Under the pieces are notes generated by a model, which saw nothing but the letters and a program-made list of their open reading frames with translations, had not been told where the DNA came from and did no database searches. 64,000 bases of DNA from Humitalea rosea. Lineage in GTDB: Bacteria > Pseudomonadota > Alphaproteobacteria > Acetobacterales > Acetobacteraceae. Every line of letters starts with the position of its first letter. The first letter of the stretch is position 1. The translations under genes were made by a program, and so were the position numbers. Below are positions 43,136-52,052 of this stretch, piece by piece. The stretch spans positions 124,001-188,000 of the forward strand of contig NZ_QKYU01000003.1 of NCBI RefSeq assembly GCF_003253705.1. The letters run 5' to 3'.

Positions 43136-43429
43136 ATGAGCAGCCCGTTGCCGACCCTTTTTGCCGATGGCGTCGTGGAAGCCAATGTGACCCATGGCGT
43201 CGCGCGGATCACGCTTGGCCAGGCCGGCGCCGATGGCAAGCCGCAGCCCTGCGGCGTGTTGATCGTGCCCTTGGTGCAACTTCCGGTGGTGGCCAATGGG
43301 TTGTTGGCGCTGCTGAAGCAGATCGACACCAAGATGAAGGAAGCCCAGGCCGCCGCTGGCCCCGCTGCCGCACCCGCCGCGGCCGAACCGGCGGTGCCGA
43401 GCGATGGCGCCTTCCGTTTCAACGCGTGA
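43136..43429 (+). CDS. Small conserved-looking protein after the type I secretion adaptor
   Basis: A 97-residue protein of unknown function, without signal peptide or membrane helix. Residues 1-70 look like a small alpha/beta domain (FADGVVEANVTHGVARITLG, then a hydrophobic strand VLIVPLVQLPVVANGLLALL and a helix); the tail is Ala/Pro-rich. It starts 11 bases after the adaptor gene with AAGGAC before the ATG, so it belongs to the secretion operon. It might be the chaperone, regulator or a dedicated partner of the exported protein. It lacks the Gly/Asp nonapeptides of RTX substrates. Confidence 0.65.
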   Translation: MSSPLPTLFADGVVEANVTHGVARITLGQAGADGKPQPCGVLIVPLVQLPVVANGLLALLKQIDTKMKEAQAAAGPAAAPAAAEPAVPSDGAFRFNA

Positions 43430-43508
43430 CGTGAGGTAACCTCGCACCCTCTTGCGTGGCGCCACCGCCGGGGCAGGATGCGCGCTGAGTTCCTGGGGAA
43501 AGACCACC

Positions 43509-45116
43509 ATGCATCGCAGAACCCTGTTGACCGGCGCCGCGGCCATCGGCGCCGCGGCCATCGGCGCCGCGTCCTCCCTGCCGAATGTCGCCATCGCACA
43601 GGCGCCGGGCAGCCGGGTGCTGAAGTTCATCCCTCAATCGGATCTGGCGGTGTTGGACCCGATCGTGACCACCGCCTATGTCACGCGGCATCACGCCTTC
43701 ATGGTCTACGACACGCTGTACGGCATCGACGCCGATTACGCGCCGCAGCCGCAGATGGCCGAAGGCCATACCGTCGAGCAGGACGGCAAGCTCGTCACCA
43801 TCACCTTGCGCCCGGGCCTGCTCTGGCATGATGGCGAGGCGGTGCGCGCCAAGGATTGCGTCGCCTCGATCCGCCGCTGGGCGGCGCGCGACGGCCTTGG
43901 CCAGGTGCTGATGTCGCTGACGGACGAGCTGTCGGCACCCGATGACCGCAGCATCGTCTTCCGCCTGAAACGGCCCTTCCCCTTGCTGCTCGATGCGCTG
44001 GCCAAGCCCTCGACGCCGGTCTGCTTCATGATGCCCGAGCGCCTCGCCAATACCGACTCGGCGACGCCGCTGCGTGAGGTGATGGGCAGCGGTCCCTATA
44101 CCTTCCTCGCCAATGAGCGCGTGCCGGGCAGCCGCATCGTCTATGAGCGATTCGACAAATACGTGCCGCGGCCGGAGGGCACGGCCTCCTGGACCTCCGG
44201 GCCGAAGAAGGTGAATTTCGACCGCGTCGAATGGCATGTGATCCCGGATGCCGCGACCGCCGCCAATGCGTTGCAGAATGGCGAGATGGACTGGTGGGAA
44301 CAGCCGACGGCCGACCTCCAGCCCGTGCTGCGGCGCAACCGCAACGTGCTGATGGAGATCCCGGACCCGACCGGGCTGATGGCGCTCTGCCGCTTCAACC
44401 AGTTGCATCCGCCCTTCGACAAGCCGGAGGTGCGCCGCGCGCTGCTCGGCGCCATCAACCAGTCCGATTACATGACGGCGGTGATCGGCACCGACCGCAG
44501 CCTGTTCCGGGACGGCGTCGGCTTCTTCCCACCCGGCACGCCGATGGACTCGGACGCCGGGATGCAGGCGCTCACCAGCCCGCGCGACATGGAGAAGGTG
44601 AAGCGGGAGCTGGCCGCCGCGGGCTATGGCGGCGAGCCGATCACGCTGATCGCGGCCTCCGACTTCCCGAGCCTCTCGGCCCTGGCCCAGGTCGGCAACG
44701 ACATGTTCAAGCAGGCGGGGATGAACGTCGAATTCGTCTCGACCGACTGGGGCAGCGTGGTGCAGCGGCGCGCGAGCAAGGAGCCGCCGTCCAAGGGCGG
44801 CTGGAACGTCTTCTTCACCTTCTTCGCCGGCATCGACATGTTCAACCCGGCCGTCCACCAGTCGCTGCGCGGCACCGGGCAGCAGGCCTGGTTCGGCTGG
44901 CCGACCGCGCCGAAGCTGGAGGAGCTGCGCAGCAAATGGCTGGAGGCGCCCGATCTGGCCGCGCAGCAGGCGGTGGCGCGTGAGGTGCAGACCCAGGCCT
45001 TCCAGGATGTGCCCTACCTCCCGCTCGGCCAGTATTTCCAGGCAACCGCCTATCGGCGCGGCATCACCGGCGTGCTGAAGGGCATGCCCCTGTTCTGGAA
45101 TTTGCAGCGCGGCTGA
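43509..45116 (+). CDS. Family 5 ABC solute-binding protein, orphan copy 1
   Basis: A 535-residue periplasmic binding protein with a twin-arginine-type signal (MHRRTLLTGAAAIGAAAIGA) whose Ala/Ile/Gly part is coded by a 15-base tandem repeat at 43533-43571. Family marks are RVLKFIPQSDLAVLDP, LRPGLLWHDGEAVRAKDCVASI, MMPERLA, GSGPYTF and EMDWWEQPTADL. It lies 80 bases after the secretion operon and 124 bases before the next binding-protein gene. No permease is directly coupled. Confidence 0.93.
   Translation: MHRRTLLTGAAAIGAAAIGAASSLPNVAIAQAPGSRVLKFIPQSDLAVLDPIVTTAYVTRHHAFMVYDTLYGIDADYAPQPQMAEGHTVEQDGKLVTITLRPGLLWHDGEAVRAKDCVASIRRWAARDGLGQVLMSLTDELSAPDDRSIVFRLKRPFPLLLDALAKPSTPVCFMMPERLANTDSATPLREVMGSGPYTFLANERVPGSRIVYERFDKYVPRPEGTASWTSGPKKVNFDRVEWHVIPDAATAANALQNGEMDWWEQPTADLQPVLRRNRNVLMEIPDPTGLMALCRFNQLHPPFDKPEVRRALLGAINQSDYMTAVIGTDRSLFRDGVGFFPPGTPMDSDAGMQALTSPRDMEKVKRELAAAGYGGEPITLIAASDFPSLSALAQVGNDMFKQAGMNVEFVSTDWGSVVQRRASKEPPSKGGWNVFFTFFAGIDMFNPAVHQSLRGTGQQAWFGWPTAPKLEELRSKWLEAPDLAAQQAVAREVQTQAFQDVPYLPLGQYFQATAYRRGITGVLKGMPLFWNLQRG
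43533..43571 (+). repeat. 15-bp tandem repeat in a signal peptide
   Basis: GGCGCCGCGGCCATC occurs twice in full and a third time in its first nine bases, coding GAAAI repeats in the hydrophobic core of the signal peptide. Copy-number change would alter signal length in steps of five residues. Confidence 0.8.
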
Positions 45117-45209
45117 GCAGGCAGACTGCCCACCGCATAACCGGAATCTGGCCAGGGGAGAGCTTTACCCGCGTAAGCCCGGGTTGCAGGCGAGGGTCAC
45201 ACCTGTTTT

Positions 45210-45233
45210 TCTCCTTTTGTAAAGAAAGGGAGA
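45210..45233 (+). promoter_or_regulatory. Possible hairpin covering the ribosome-binding site of orphan copy 2
   Basis: TCTCCTTTT (45210-45218) can pair with AAAGGGAGA (45225-45233) around a six-base loop, hiding the AAGGGAG seven bases before the ATG at 45240. The stem is AT-rich in part and contains one G-T pair, so it could open with heat or with a bound ligand. This is read from base pairing only. Confidence 0.35.
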
Positions 45234-45239
45234 CCGGCA

Positions 45240-46823
45240 ATGCGTCGCCGTGATGTTTTGATGGGGGCGGCCGCCACAGCGGCCTTGCCATTCGCAGCGC
45301 TTGCACAGCCATCTCAGAATCGGGTTCTGAAGATGGTGCCGCAGGCCAATCTGACGAGCGTGGACCCGATCTGGACCACGGCCAACATCACCCGAAACCA
45401 TGGCTACATGGTCTTCGACACGCTTTACGGGATGACCGCCGACTTCCAGCCGACGCCGCAGATGGCGGCCGGGCATGTCTCGGATGATGGCGGGCGCAGC
45501 ATCACCATCACCCTGCGCGACGGGTTGCGCTTCCATGACGGCGAGCCGGTCCGCGCGATCGACTGCACCACCAGCCTCACGCGCTGGATGAAGCGCAGCC
45601 CCTCCGGCCAGAAGCTCGCGAGTTTCGTCGAGGCGCTGGAGGCGCTGGACGACAAGCGGCTGCGCTTCCGCCTCAAGGCGCCGTTCCCGCTGCTGTTCTC
45701 GGCCCTGGCCCAGGTGTCCAACAGCCCGCCCTTCATCATGCCGGAGCGCCTGGCCAGGACCGACGCCTTCACCCAGCTTCGCGAGGTCGTGGGCAGCGGC
45801 CCGTTCCGCTTCCTCCCCGGGGAGTTCAATTCCGGCAGCCTCGTCGCCTATGCGAAGAACGAGGCCTATGTGCCGGTGCCGACCGGCACGCCGAGCCTGA
45901 CGGCCGGGCCGAAGATCGTCCATTTCGACCGGGTCGAGCTGCAGATCATCACCGATGCCGCGACCTCGGCCGCCGCATTGCAGCAGGGCGAGATCGACTG
46001 GTACGAGCAGCCGCCGCCGGAGATCCAGACCCTGCTGCGGCGCAACCGGAACGTCGCGATCTCGGCGATCGATCCGCTGCCGCTCACCGGCGTCATGCGC
46101 TTCAACCATCTGCACGAGCCGTTCAACAACAAGAAGCTGCGCCAGGCGCTGCTGCCCGCGATCGACCAGTCCGATTTCATGAGCGCGATCGTCGGTCCCG
46201 ACCCCAGCCTCTACAAAACCGGCGTCGGCATGTTCACGCCGGGCACGCCGCTTGCGAACACCGCCGGGCTGGAGCCGCTGACCGGGCCGCGCAGCCTCGA
46301 TCGCGCCCGCGCCCTGATGCGCGAGGCCGGCTACACCGACCAGCCGATGCGGCTGATCGGGCCGACCGACATCCTGGCCCCCTCGGCCATGACCCAGGTC
46401 GGCGCGGATCTGTTCAAGCGCCTCGGCTTCAACCTCGATGCCGCATTCTCCGACTGGGGGACGGTGGTGCAGCGGCGCACCTCGAAGGAGCCGGTGGACA
46501 AGGGGGGCTGGAGTGTCCTCTTCACCTCCTTCTCCTCCTTCGATTTCGTCGATCCTTCCGCCCATTTCCCACTGCGCGGCAACGGCGCCTCGGCCTGGAA
46601 CGGCTGGCCGACCATCCCGCGGCTGGAGGAGCTGCGCGATGCCTGGTTCGTCGCACCGGACCTGGCCGCGCAGCAGGCCATCGCACGCGAGATCCAAACC
46701 GTGGCGATGGATGAAGTCCCGTATATTCCGGTCGGCGCCTATACCTCGCTGACCGCCCTTCGCAGCAACCTGGTCGATCGCGTGAGCGGTCTGGCCCTAT
46801 TCTGGGGGATTCGCCGAGCATGA
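45240..46823 (+). CDS. Family 5 ABC solute-binding protein, orphan copy 2
   Basis: A 527-residue binding protein of the same subgroup, with a twin-arginine-type signal (MRRRDVLMGAAATAALPFA). Family marks are VPQANLTSVDPIWTT, LRDGLRFHDGEPVRAIDCTTSL, IMPERLA, GSGPFRF and EIDWYEQPPPEI; the Trp of the usual DWWEQP is Tyr here. A strong AAGGGAG precedes the ATG. Its stop overlaps the start of copy 3 by 4 bases (ATGA), so the two proteins are made together. Confidence 0.93.
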   Translation: MRRRDVLMGAAATAALPFAALAQPSQNRVLKMVPQANLTSVDPIWTTANITRNHGYMVFDTLYGMTADFQPTPQMAAGHVSDDGGRSITITLRDGLRFHDGEPVRAIDCTTSLTRWMKRSPSGQKLASFVEALEALDDKRLRFRLKAPFPLLFSALAQVSNSPPFIMPERLARTDAFTQLREVVGSGPFRFLPGEFNSGSLVAYAKNEAYVPVPTGTPSLTAGPKIVHFDRVELQIITDAATSAAALQQGEIDWYEQPPPEIQTLLRRNRNVAISAIDPLPLTGVMRFNHLHEPFNNKKLRQALLPAIDQSDFMSAIVGPDPSLYKTGVGMFTPGTPLANTAGLEPLTGPRSLDRARALMREAGYTDQPMRLIGPTDILAPSAMTQVGADLFKRLGFNLDAAFSDWGTVVQRRTSKEPVDKGGWSVLFTSFSSFDFVDPSAHFPLRGNGASAWNGWPTIPRLEELRDAWFVAPDLAAQQAIAREIQTVAMDEVPYIPVGAYTSLTALRSNLVDRVSGLALFWGIRRA

Positions 46824-48412
46824 TCGGTCGTCGTCAACTTGCGGGGCTCGCAGCCGCCGCCGCATTGCCCGCCGTGGGGCTGCGTGCCGCACCGGCGCTG
46901 GCGCAAGGTTCGAACACTGTCCTGCGGGTGATCCCGCAGGCCAACCTCACCAGCCTCGATCCGGTCTGGACCACCGCGGTGGTCACGCGCAACCACGCCT
47001 TCCTCACCTACGACCAGCTGTGCGCGCAGGATGCCAGCGGCGTGATCCAGCCGCAGATGGTCGAGGGCTGGGAGGTCGCGCAGGATCGCCTGTCCTGGAC
47101 CTTTACCTTGCGCCCGGGCCTGCTGTTCCACGACGGTGAGAAGGTGTTGGCCAAGGATGCGGTCGCCTCCATCAAGCGCTGGGCGCGGCGCGATCCCTTC
47201 ATGCAGGTGCTGGCGCCGAGCGTCGCCGAGGTGGAGACGCTGGACGACCGCCGCTTCCGCTTTCGGCTGCACCGCCCGGTGCCGCTGCTGACGGCGGCCC
47301 TGGGCCAGACGCAGTTCCCCTGTTTCGTGATGCCGGAGCGCATCGCCCAGACCGACCCCTTCCAGCAGATCCGCGACCCGGTCGGTTCGGGGCCCTTCCG
47401 CTTCGTCACCGATCAATGGAACCCGGGCCAGAAGGCGGTCTGGGCCAGGCATGACGGCTACGTGCCGCGGGCGGGCGCCGTCGATGGCCTCGCCGGCGGC
47501 CGCGCGCCGAAGATCGACCGCGTGGAATGGACGGTGATCTCCGATCCCGCCACCGCCGCCAATGCGATGGTCCAGGGCGAGCAGGATTATTGGGAATACC
47601 CGCTGCATGACCTGGCGCCGATGCTGCGCCGGTCGCGCGACCTCGTTGTGCAGCAACGGCTGCTCGATGGCACCTATGGCGTCTGCCGCTTCAACACCCT
47701 GCACCCGCCCTTCGACAATCCGGCGATCCGCCGGGCGGTGGCGATGGCGGTGGATCAGCGCGACTATCTGACCGCGGTGGCCGGCACGGACCCCGATGCC
47801 TGGGGGGTGTGCGAGGGCGTCTTCACCTGCGGCACCGCGCTCGCCAACGAGGCGGGCGGTGAGATCCTGAAGGTGCACAGCGTCGAACGCGCCAAGGCCG
47901 CGCTGGTCGCGGCGGGCTACAAGGGCGAGAAGGTCGTGCTGATCGCGCCCAGCGACTATCCGCAGATCAATGCGCTGTCCCTGGTCACCGCCGATCTGCT
48001 GCAGCGCATCGGGATGAATGTAGAGCTGGTCTCGGCCGACTGGGGCACCGTCATCCAGCGCCGCGCCAGCAAGGAGCCGGTGGAGAAGGGCGGCTGGAGC
48101 GTATTCCACACCACCTCCTCCGGCCAATCGCTCAGCCTGCCGGTGTTCAACCTGTTTCTGCGGGCCAATGGCGCGAATGCCTGGTTCGGCTGGCCGGATG
48201 ACCCCGAAATCGAGCGTCTGCGCGGCGCCTGGGTCGAGGCGGGGGACCCTGCCGAAAGCCTGCGCATCGCCGAGGCGCTCAACCGCCGGGCGATGGAGGT
48301 CATGGCCTATGTGCCGCTCGGCTTCTATTGGCAGCCTTCGGCCTGGCGGAAAAATCTGACCGGGGTATTCCGCGCGCCGGCGACGGTGTTCTGGAACATC
48401 GGCAAAAGCTGA
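46820..48412 (+). CDS. Family 5 ABC solute-binding protein, orphan copy 3
   Basis: A 530-residue binding protein coupled to the previous one. The signal MIGRRQLAGLAAAAALPAVG is twin-arginine-like. Family marks are IPQANLTSLDPVWTT, LRPGLLFHDGEKVLAKDAVASI, VMPERIA and GSGPFRF. The pocket-side DWWEQP motif of its relatives is replaced by QDYWEYPLHDL, and extra cysteines occur (VCEGVFTCG), so the ligand probably differs. It ends 156 bases before the next binding-protein gene. Confidence 0.93.
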   Translation: MIGRRQLAGLAAAAALPAVGLRAAPALAQGSNTVLRVIPQANLTSLDPVWTTAVVTRNHAFLTYDQLCAQDASGVIQPQMVEGWEVAQDRLSWTFTLRPGLLFHDGEKVLAKDAVASIKRWARRDPFMQVLAPSVAEVETLDDRRFRFRLHRPVPLLTAALGQTQFPCFVMPERIAQTDPFQQIRDPVGSGPFRFVTDQWNPGQKAVWARHDGYVPRAGAVDGLAGGRAPKIDRVEWTVISDPATAANAMVQGEQDYWEYPLHDLAPMLRRSRDLVVQQRLLDGTYGVCRFNTLHPPFDNPAIRRAVAMAVDQRDYLTAVAGTDPDAWGVCEGVFTCGTALANEAGGEILKVHSVERAKAALVAAGYKGEKVVLIAPSDYPQINALSLVTADLLQRIGMNVELVSADWGTVIQRRASKEPVEKGGWSVFHTTSSGQSLSLPVFNLFLRANGANAWFGWPDDPEIERLRGAWVEAGDPAESLRIAEALNRRAMEVMAYVPLGFYWQPSAWRKNLTGVFRAPATVFWNIGKS

Positions 48413-48426
48413 GCGTCCCATCGTCG

Positions 48427-48443
48427 CTGGCACGCAGTTTGCG
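48427..48443 (+). promoter_or_regulatory. Sigma-54 (RpoN) promoter of the binding protein-DppBCDF operon
   Basis: CTGGCACGCAGTTTGCG matches the -24/-12 consensus YTGGCACG-N4-TTGC at every fixed position, with the required GG-N10-GC spacing (GG at 48429-48430, GC at 48441-48442). Transcription would begin near 48454, leaving a leader of about 115 bases. Three TGACGC repeats (48459, 48487, 48498) lie in this leader. Sigma-54 control needs an enhancer-binding activator, none of which is encoded in the window. Confidence 0.8.
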
Positions 48444-48567
48444 TGTCATGCGCGGGGCTGACGCCGGAGCGCCCTTCCGGCTCGCGTGACGCTGGTGTGA
48501 CGCCCAGGGATGCGGCAGGCTGCCGTGTCCCGAGGCTTCAATAATTCAAAAAAATGAGGAGAGTAGG

Positions 48568-50169
48568 ATGGACCGCAGGTCGCTGTTCAAGGCTGGTATC
48601 GGCGCCAGCGCCATTGCGGCCGGGGGCGGGTTCTCCGCGCCCGCGCTGTCCCAGGGGGCGGCGGCGCGCACCCTGCGCTTCGTGCCGCAGGCGAATCTCG
48701 CGAATTTCGACCCGATCTGGGGCACGCAATATGTCGTCCGCAACGCCGCGGCGGCGGTCTGGGACACGCTCTATGGCGTGGACGACAAGCTCGAACCCCA
48801 GATGCAGATGGTCGAGGCCGACCAGGTCTCGGCCGATGGGCTGGTCTGGGAGTTCCGGCTGCGCCCGGGCCTGCGCTTCCACGACAATACCCCGGTGCTG
48901 GCCAAGGATGTCGTCGCCTCCATCGCCCGCTGGGCGCCGCGCGACCCGATGGGCCAGATGCTGGCGGCGATCCAGAACGATCTGGTCGCGGTGGATGACC
49001 GCAGCTTCCGCTGGTCGCTGAAGCGGCCCTTCCCGAAGATGCGCTTCGCCCTGGGCAAGAACAGCACGCCGATGTGCTTCATCATGCCCGAGCGCATCGC
49101 CGCCACCAACGCCTTCCAGCAGATCAGCGAATACGTCGGCTCCGGCCCGATGCGTTTCGTGAAGGACGAATGGGTTCCCGGCGCCAAGGCGGTGTTCCAG
49201 AAGTTCGATGGCTATGTCTCACGCCAGGAGCCGACGAGCTGGCTGGCCGGGGCCAAGAACATCCTGGTCGATCGCGTCGAATGGGTGGTGATGCCCGATC
49301 CCGCCACCGCCTCCTCCGCGCTGCAGAATGGCGAGATCGACTGGTGGGAAAATCCCCTCCCCGATCTCGTGCCGGTGCTGCGCCGCAACCGTAACCTGAT
49401 GGTCGATATCGCCGATCCGCTCGGCAATATCGGCAGCTTCCGCATGAACCACCTGCACGCCCCGTTCAACGATGTGCGGGTGCGGCGCGCGGTGATGATG
49501 GCCATGAGCCAGGAAGACTACATGCGCGCCCTGGTCGGCGACGACACCAATTTGTGGAAGGCGCTGCCGAGCTTCTTCACCCCCGGCACCGCCTCCTACA
49601 CCGAGGTCGGCGGCGATATCCTGAAGGGGCCGCGCAACCTCGACGGCGCCAAGCGCCTGCTGGCCGAGGCGGGCTACGCCAACCAGCCCGTGACCTGCAT
49701 CGTCGCGCAGGACCAGTCGATCACCAAGGCGATGGGCGATGTCACCGCCGATCTGCTGAAGCGCATGGGCATGAACGTCGATTTCGTCGCCACCGACTGG
49801 GGCACCACCGGCCAGCGCCGCGCCATGAAGAACCCCCCGGGCCAGGGCGGCTGGAGCATGTTCCACACTTGGCATGCCGGCGCCGATTGCGTGAATCCGG
49901 CCGCCTACAACGCGCTGCGCGGCACCGGCGAGAATGCCTGGTTCGGCTGGCCGACCTCGACGGGGGTCGAGGCGGGGATCGCCGAATGGTATGAAGCGCC
50001 CAGCCCCGCGGCCGAGAAGGCGGCGATGGACAAGGTCAATACCGCCGCCATGAACGACGTCGTCTATGCGCCGACCGGCTTTTTCCTCTCCTACACCTCC
50101 TGGCGGCGCAACGTCACCGGCATCCAGAAGGGGCCGCTGCCCTTCTTCTGGGGCGTCAGCAAGACCTGA
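48568..50169 (+). CDS. Family 5 ABC solute-binding protein with cognate importer downstream
   Basis: A 533-residue binding protein, the fourth in the row, with a clear twin-arginine signal (MDRRSLFKAGIGASAIAAGG). Family marks are VPQANLANFDPIWGT, LRPGLRFHDNTPVLAKDVVASI, IMPERIA, GSGPMRF and EIDWWENPLPDL. GAGGAGAG precedes the ATG after an AT-rich stretch. It is first in a five-gene operon with DppB, C, D and F-type genes, and the sigma-54 promoter lies upstream, so uptake may respond to nitrogen or carbon status. Confidence 0.94.
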   Translation: MDRRSLFKAGIGASAIAAGGGFSAPALSQGAAARTLRFVPQANLANFDPIWGTQYVVRNAAAAVWDTLYGVDDKLEPQMQMVEADQVSADGLVWEFRLRPGLRFHDNTPVLAKDVVASIARWAPRDPMGQMLAAIQNDLVAVDDRSFRWSLKRPFPKMRFALGKNSTPMCFIMPERIAATNAFQQISEYVGSGPMRFVKDEWVPGAKAVFQKFDGYVSRQEPTSWLAGAKNILVDRVEWVVMPDPATASSALQNGEIDWWENPLPDLVPVLRRNRNLMVDIADPLGNIGSFRMNHLHAPFNDVRVRRAVMMAMSQEDYMRALVGDDTNLWKALPSFFTPGTASYTEVGGDILKGPRNLDGAKRLLAEAGYANQPVTCIVAQDQSITKAMGDVTADLLKRMGMNVDFVATDWGTTGQRRAMKNPPGQGGWSMFHTWHAGADCVNPAAYNALRGTGENAWFGWPTSTGVEAGIAEWYEAPSPAAEKAAMDKVNTAAMNDVVYAPTGFFLSYTSWRRNVTGIQKGPLPFFWGVSKT

Positions 50170-50187
50170 TAGGGAACGACACCTAAC

Positions 50188-51129
50188 ATGTGGGCCTATG
50201 TCATCCGGCGCGTGCTCGCCACCATCCCCGTCATGGCGGTGGTTGCGTTGTTCGTGTTCTCACTTCTCTACCTCGCGCCGGGTGACCCCGCGGCCATTAT
50301 CGCGGGCGATCAGGCAACGCCGCAGGACGTCGAGCGGATCCGTGCGAGCCTGGGGCTGGACCGCCCCTATCTCGTGCGGTTCGGCGCCTGGGTGTGGGAT
50401 ATCGCCCATGGCGATCTGGGAACCTCGATCTTCACCAACCTGCCGGTCAGTCGCATGATCGAGCAGCGGATCGAGCCGACCTTGTCGCTGATGGTCGTGA
50501 CCCTGATCCTGGCGATTTCCATCGCCGTGCCGATGGGCGTGGTCGCCGCCTGGAAACAGGGGACGATCATCGATCGCGCGGTGATGGGGTTTGCCGTGCT
50601 CGGCTTCTCCGTCCCCGTCTTCGTGGTGGGCTATCTGCTCGCCTATATCTTCGCGCTTGAGCTCGATTGGCTGCCGGTGCAGGGCTACACGCCCTTCGAG
50701 CGCGGCATCGGGCCCTGGTTCCAGAACCTCATCCTTCCGGCCATCGCCTTGGGCGGCGTCTATATCGCGCTGATCGCCCGCATCACCCGGGCGACGATGC
50801 TGGAAGTGCTGAGCCAGGATTACATCCGCACGGCACGGGCCAAGGGGGCAGGGCAGGTGAGCATCCTGTTCCTGCATGCGCTGAAGAATGCGGCGGTGCC
50901 GATCGTCACCGTCATCGGCATCGGCATCGCGCTGCTGATCGGCGGCGCGGTGGTGACCGAGAGCGTCTTCGCCATCCCGGGTCTCGGGCGCCTGACCGTC
51001 GATGCCATCCTGCGGCGCGACTACCCGGTCATCCAGGGCGTCGTGCTGCTGTTTTCTTTTGTCTATGTGCTGGTGAATCTGGTCATCGACCTCGCCTACA
51101 CATTGTTCGATCCGAGGATACGCTATTGA
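50188..51129 (+). CDS. ABC importer permease, peptide type (DppB-like)
   Basis: A 313-residue permease. It shows LYLAPGDPAAIIAGDQATPQ after the first helix, the EAA loop DYIRTARAKGAGQVSILFLHALKN and the typical GGAVVTESVFAIPGLGRL. It follows the binding-protein gene by 18 bases and overlaps the next permease by 4 bases (TTGA). It is about as distant from the DppB at 26252 as usual for separate importers. Confidence 0.94.
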   Translation: MWAYVIRRVLATIPVMAVVALFVFSLLYLAPGDPAAIIAGDQATPQDVERIRASLGLDRPYLVRFGAWVWDIAHGDLGTSIFTNLPVSRMIEQRIEPTLSLMVVTLILAISIAVPMGVVAAWKQGTIIDRAVMGFAVLGFSVPVFVVGYLLAYIFALELDWLPVQGYTPFERGIGPWFQNLILPAIALGGVYIALIARITRATMLEVLSQDYIRTARAKGAGQVSILFLHALKNAAVPIVTVIGIGIALLIGGAVVTESVFAIPGLGRLTVDAILRRDYPVIQGVVLLFSFVYVLVNLVIDLAYTLFDPRIRY

Positions 51130-52052
51130 GCGCCTTCACTGCCGACCGGGCGGGGGTCAGCGCCGCCACGGTGCATGCCGCCATCCCGATGCCCGACGTG
51201 CTGCCGCCGGTGAAACCCCGGCGCGGCTTCATCGGCTTCCTTCGCCGCAACCCCACCATCGCCATTGGTGGCGGGCTGCTGCTGATCATGGTGTTCGTCG
51301 CGATCTTCGCGCCTTTCCTCTGGACCAAGGACCCGACGGCGCTGGCGCCCGCGATGCGGACGCGCGAGCCGGCGGCGCGCTGGTGGTTCGGGACCGACAT
51401 GCTGGGGCGGGACGTGTATTCCCGCGTGCTCTACGGCGCCCGCGTCTCGCTGCTGGTCGGTGTCGCGGTCGCGGCGCTGGCCTCGGCGGTCGGGCTGGCG
51501 ATCGGTCTCGTCTCCGGCTTCTTCCGCCAGGTCGATGCTGTGGTCATGCGGATCATGGATGGCATGATGTCGATCCCGCCGATCCTGCTGGCGATCGCGC
51601 TGATGGCGCTGACCCGCGGCAGCGTGCAGAACGTCATCATCGCGATCAGCATCGCCGAGGTGCCGCGCGTCTCCCGCCTCGTGCGCGGCGTCGTGCTCTC
51701 CTTGCGCGAGCAGCCCTATGTCGAGGCCGCGGTCGCCTCGGGCACCCGCACCGGGCGCATCCTGATCCGGCACATCCTTCCCAATACGCTGGCACCGCTG
51801 ACGGTGCAGGCGACCTATATCTGCGCGGCGGCCATGATCACGGAATCCATCCTCTCCTTCATCGGCGCGGGCACGCCACCGACGGTGCCCTCCTGGGGCA
51901 ACATCATGGCCGAAGGCCGGGCGCTGTGGCAGGTGAAGCCCTATATCGTCTTCTTCCCCGCGCTGTTCCTCTCGGTCACCGTTCTGGCGATCAACCTTGT
52001 CGGCGATGGTCTGCGTGACATCCTCGACCCGCGCATGGCGAAAAGCCTGTGA
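51126..52052 (+). CDS. ABC importer permease, peptide type (DppC-like)
   Basis: A 308-residue permease from a TTG that forms TTGA with the stop of its partner; an ATG at 51189 would shorten it by 21 residues and is a fair alternative. It shows [21 protein letters not shown], the EAA loop [23 protein letters not shown], then [21 protein letters not shown] and the [14 protein letters not shown] end. The longer frame from 50667 is antisense-like and not real. Confidence 0.93.
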   Translation: MSAFTADRAGVSAATVHAAIPMPDVLPPVKPRRGFIGFLRRNPTIAIGGGLLLIMVFVAIFAPFLWTKDPTALAPAMRTREPAARWWFGTDMLGRDVYSRVLYGARVSLLVGVAVAALASAVGLAIGLVSGFFRQVDAVVMRIMDGMMSIPPILLAIALMALTRGSVQNVIIAISIAEVPRVSRLVRGVVLSLREQPYVEAAVASGTRTGRILIRHILPNTLAPLTVQATYICAAAMITESILSFIGAGTPPTVPSWGNIMAEGRALWQVKPYIVFFPALFLSVTVLAINLVGDGLRDILDPRMAKSL

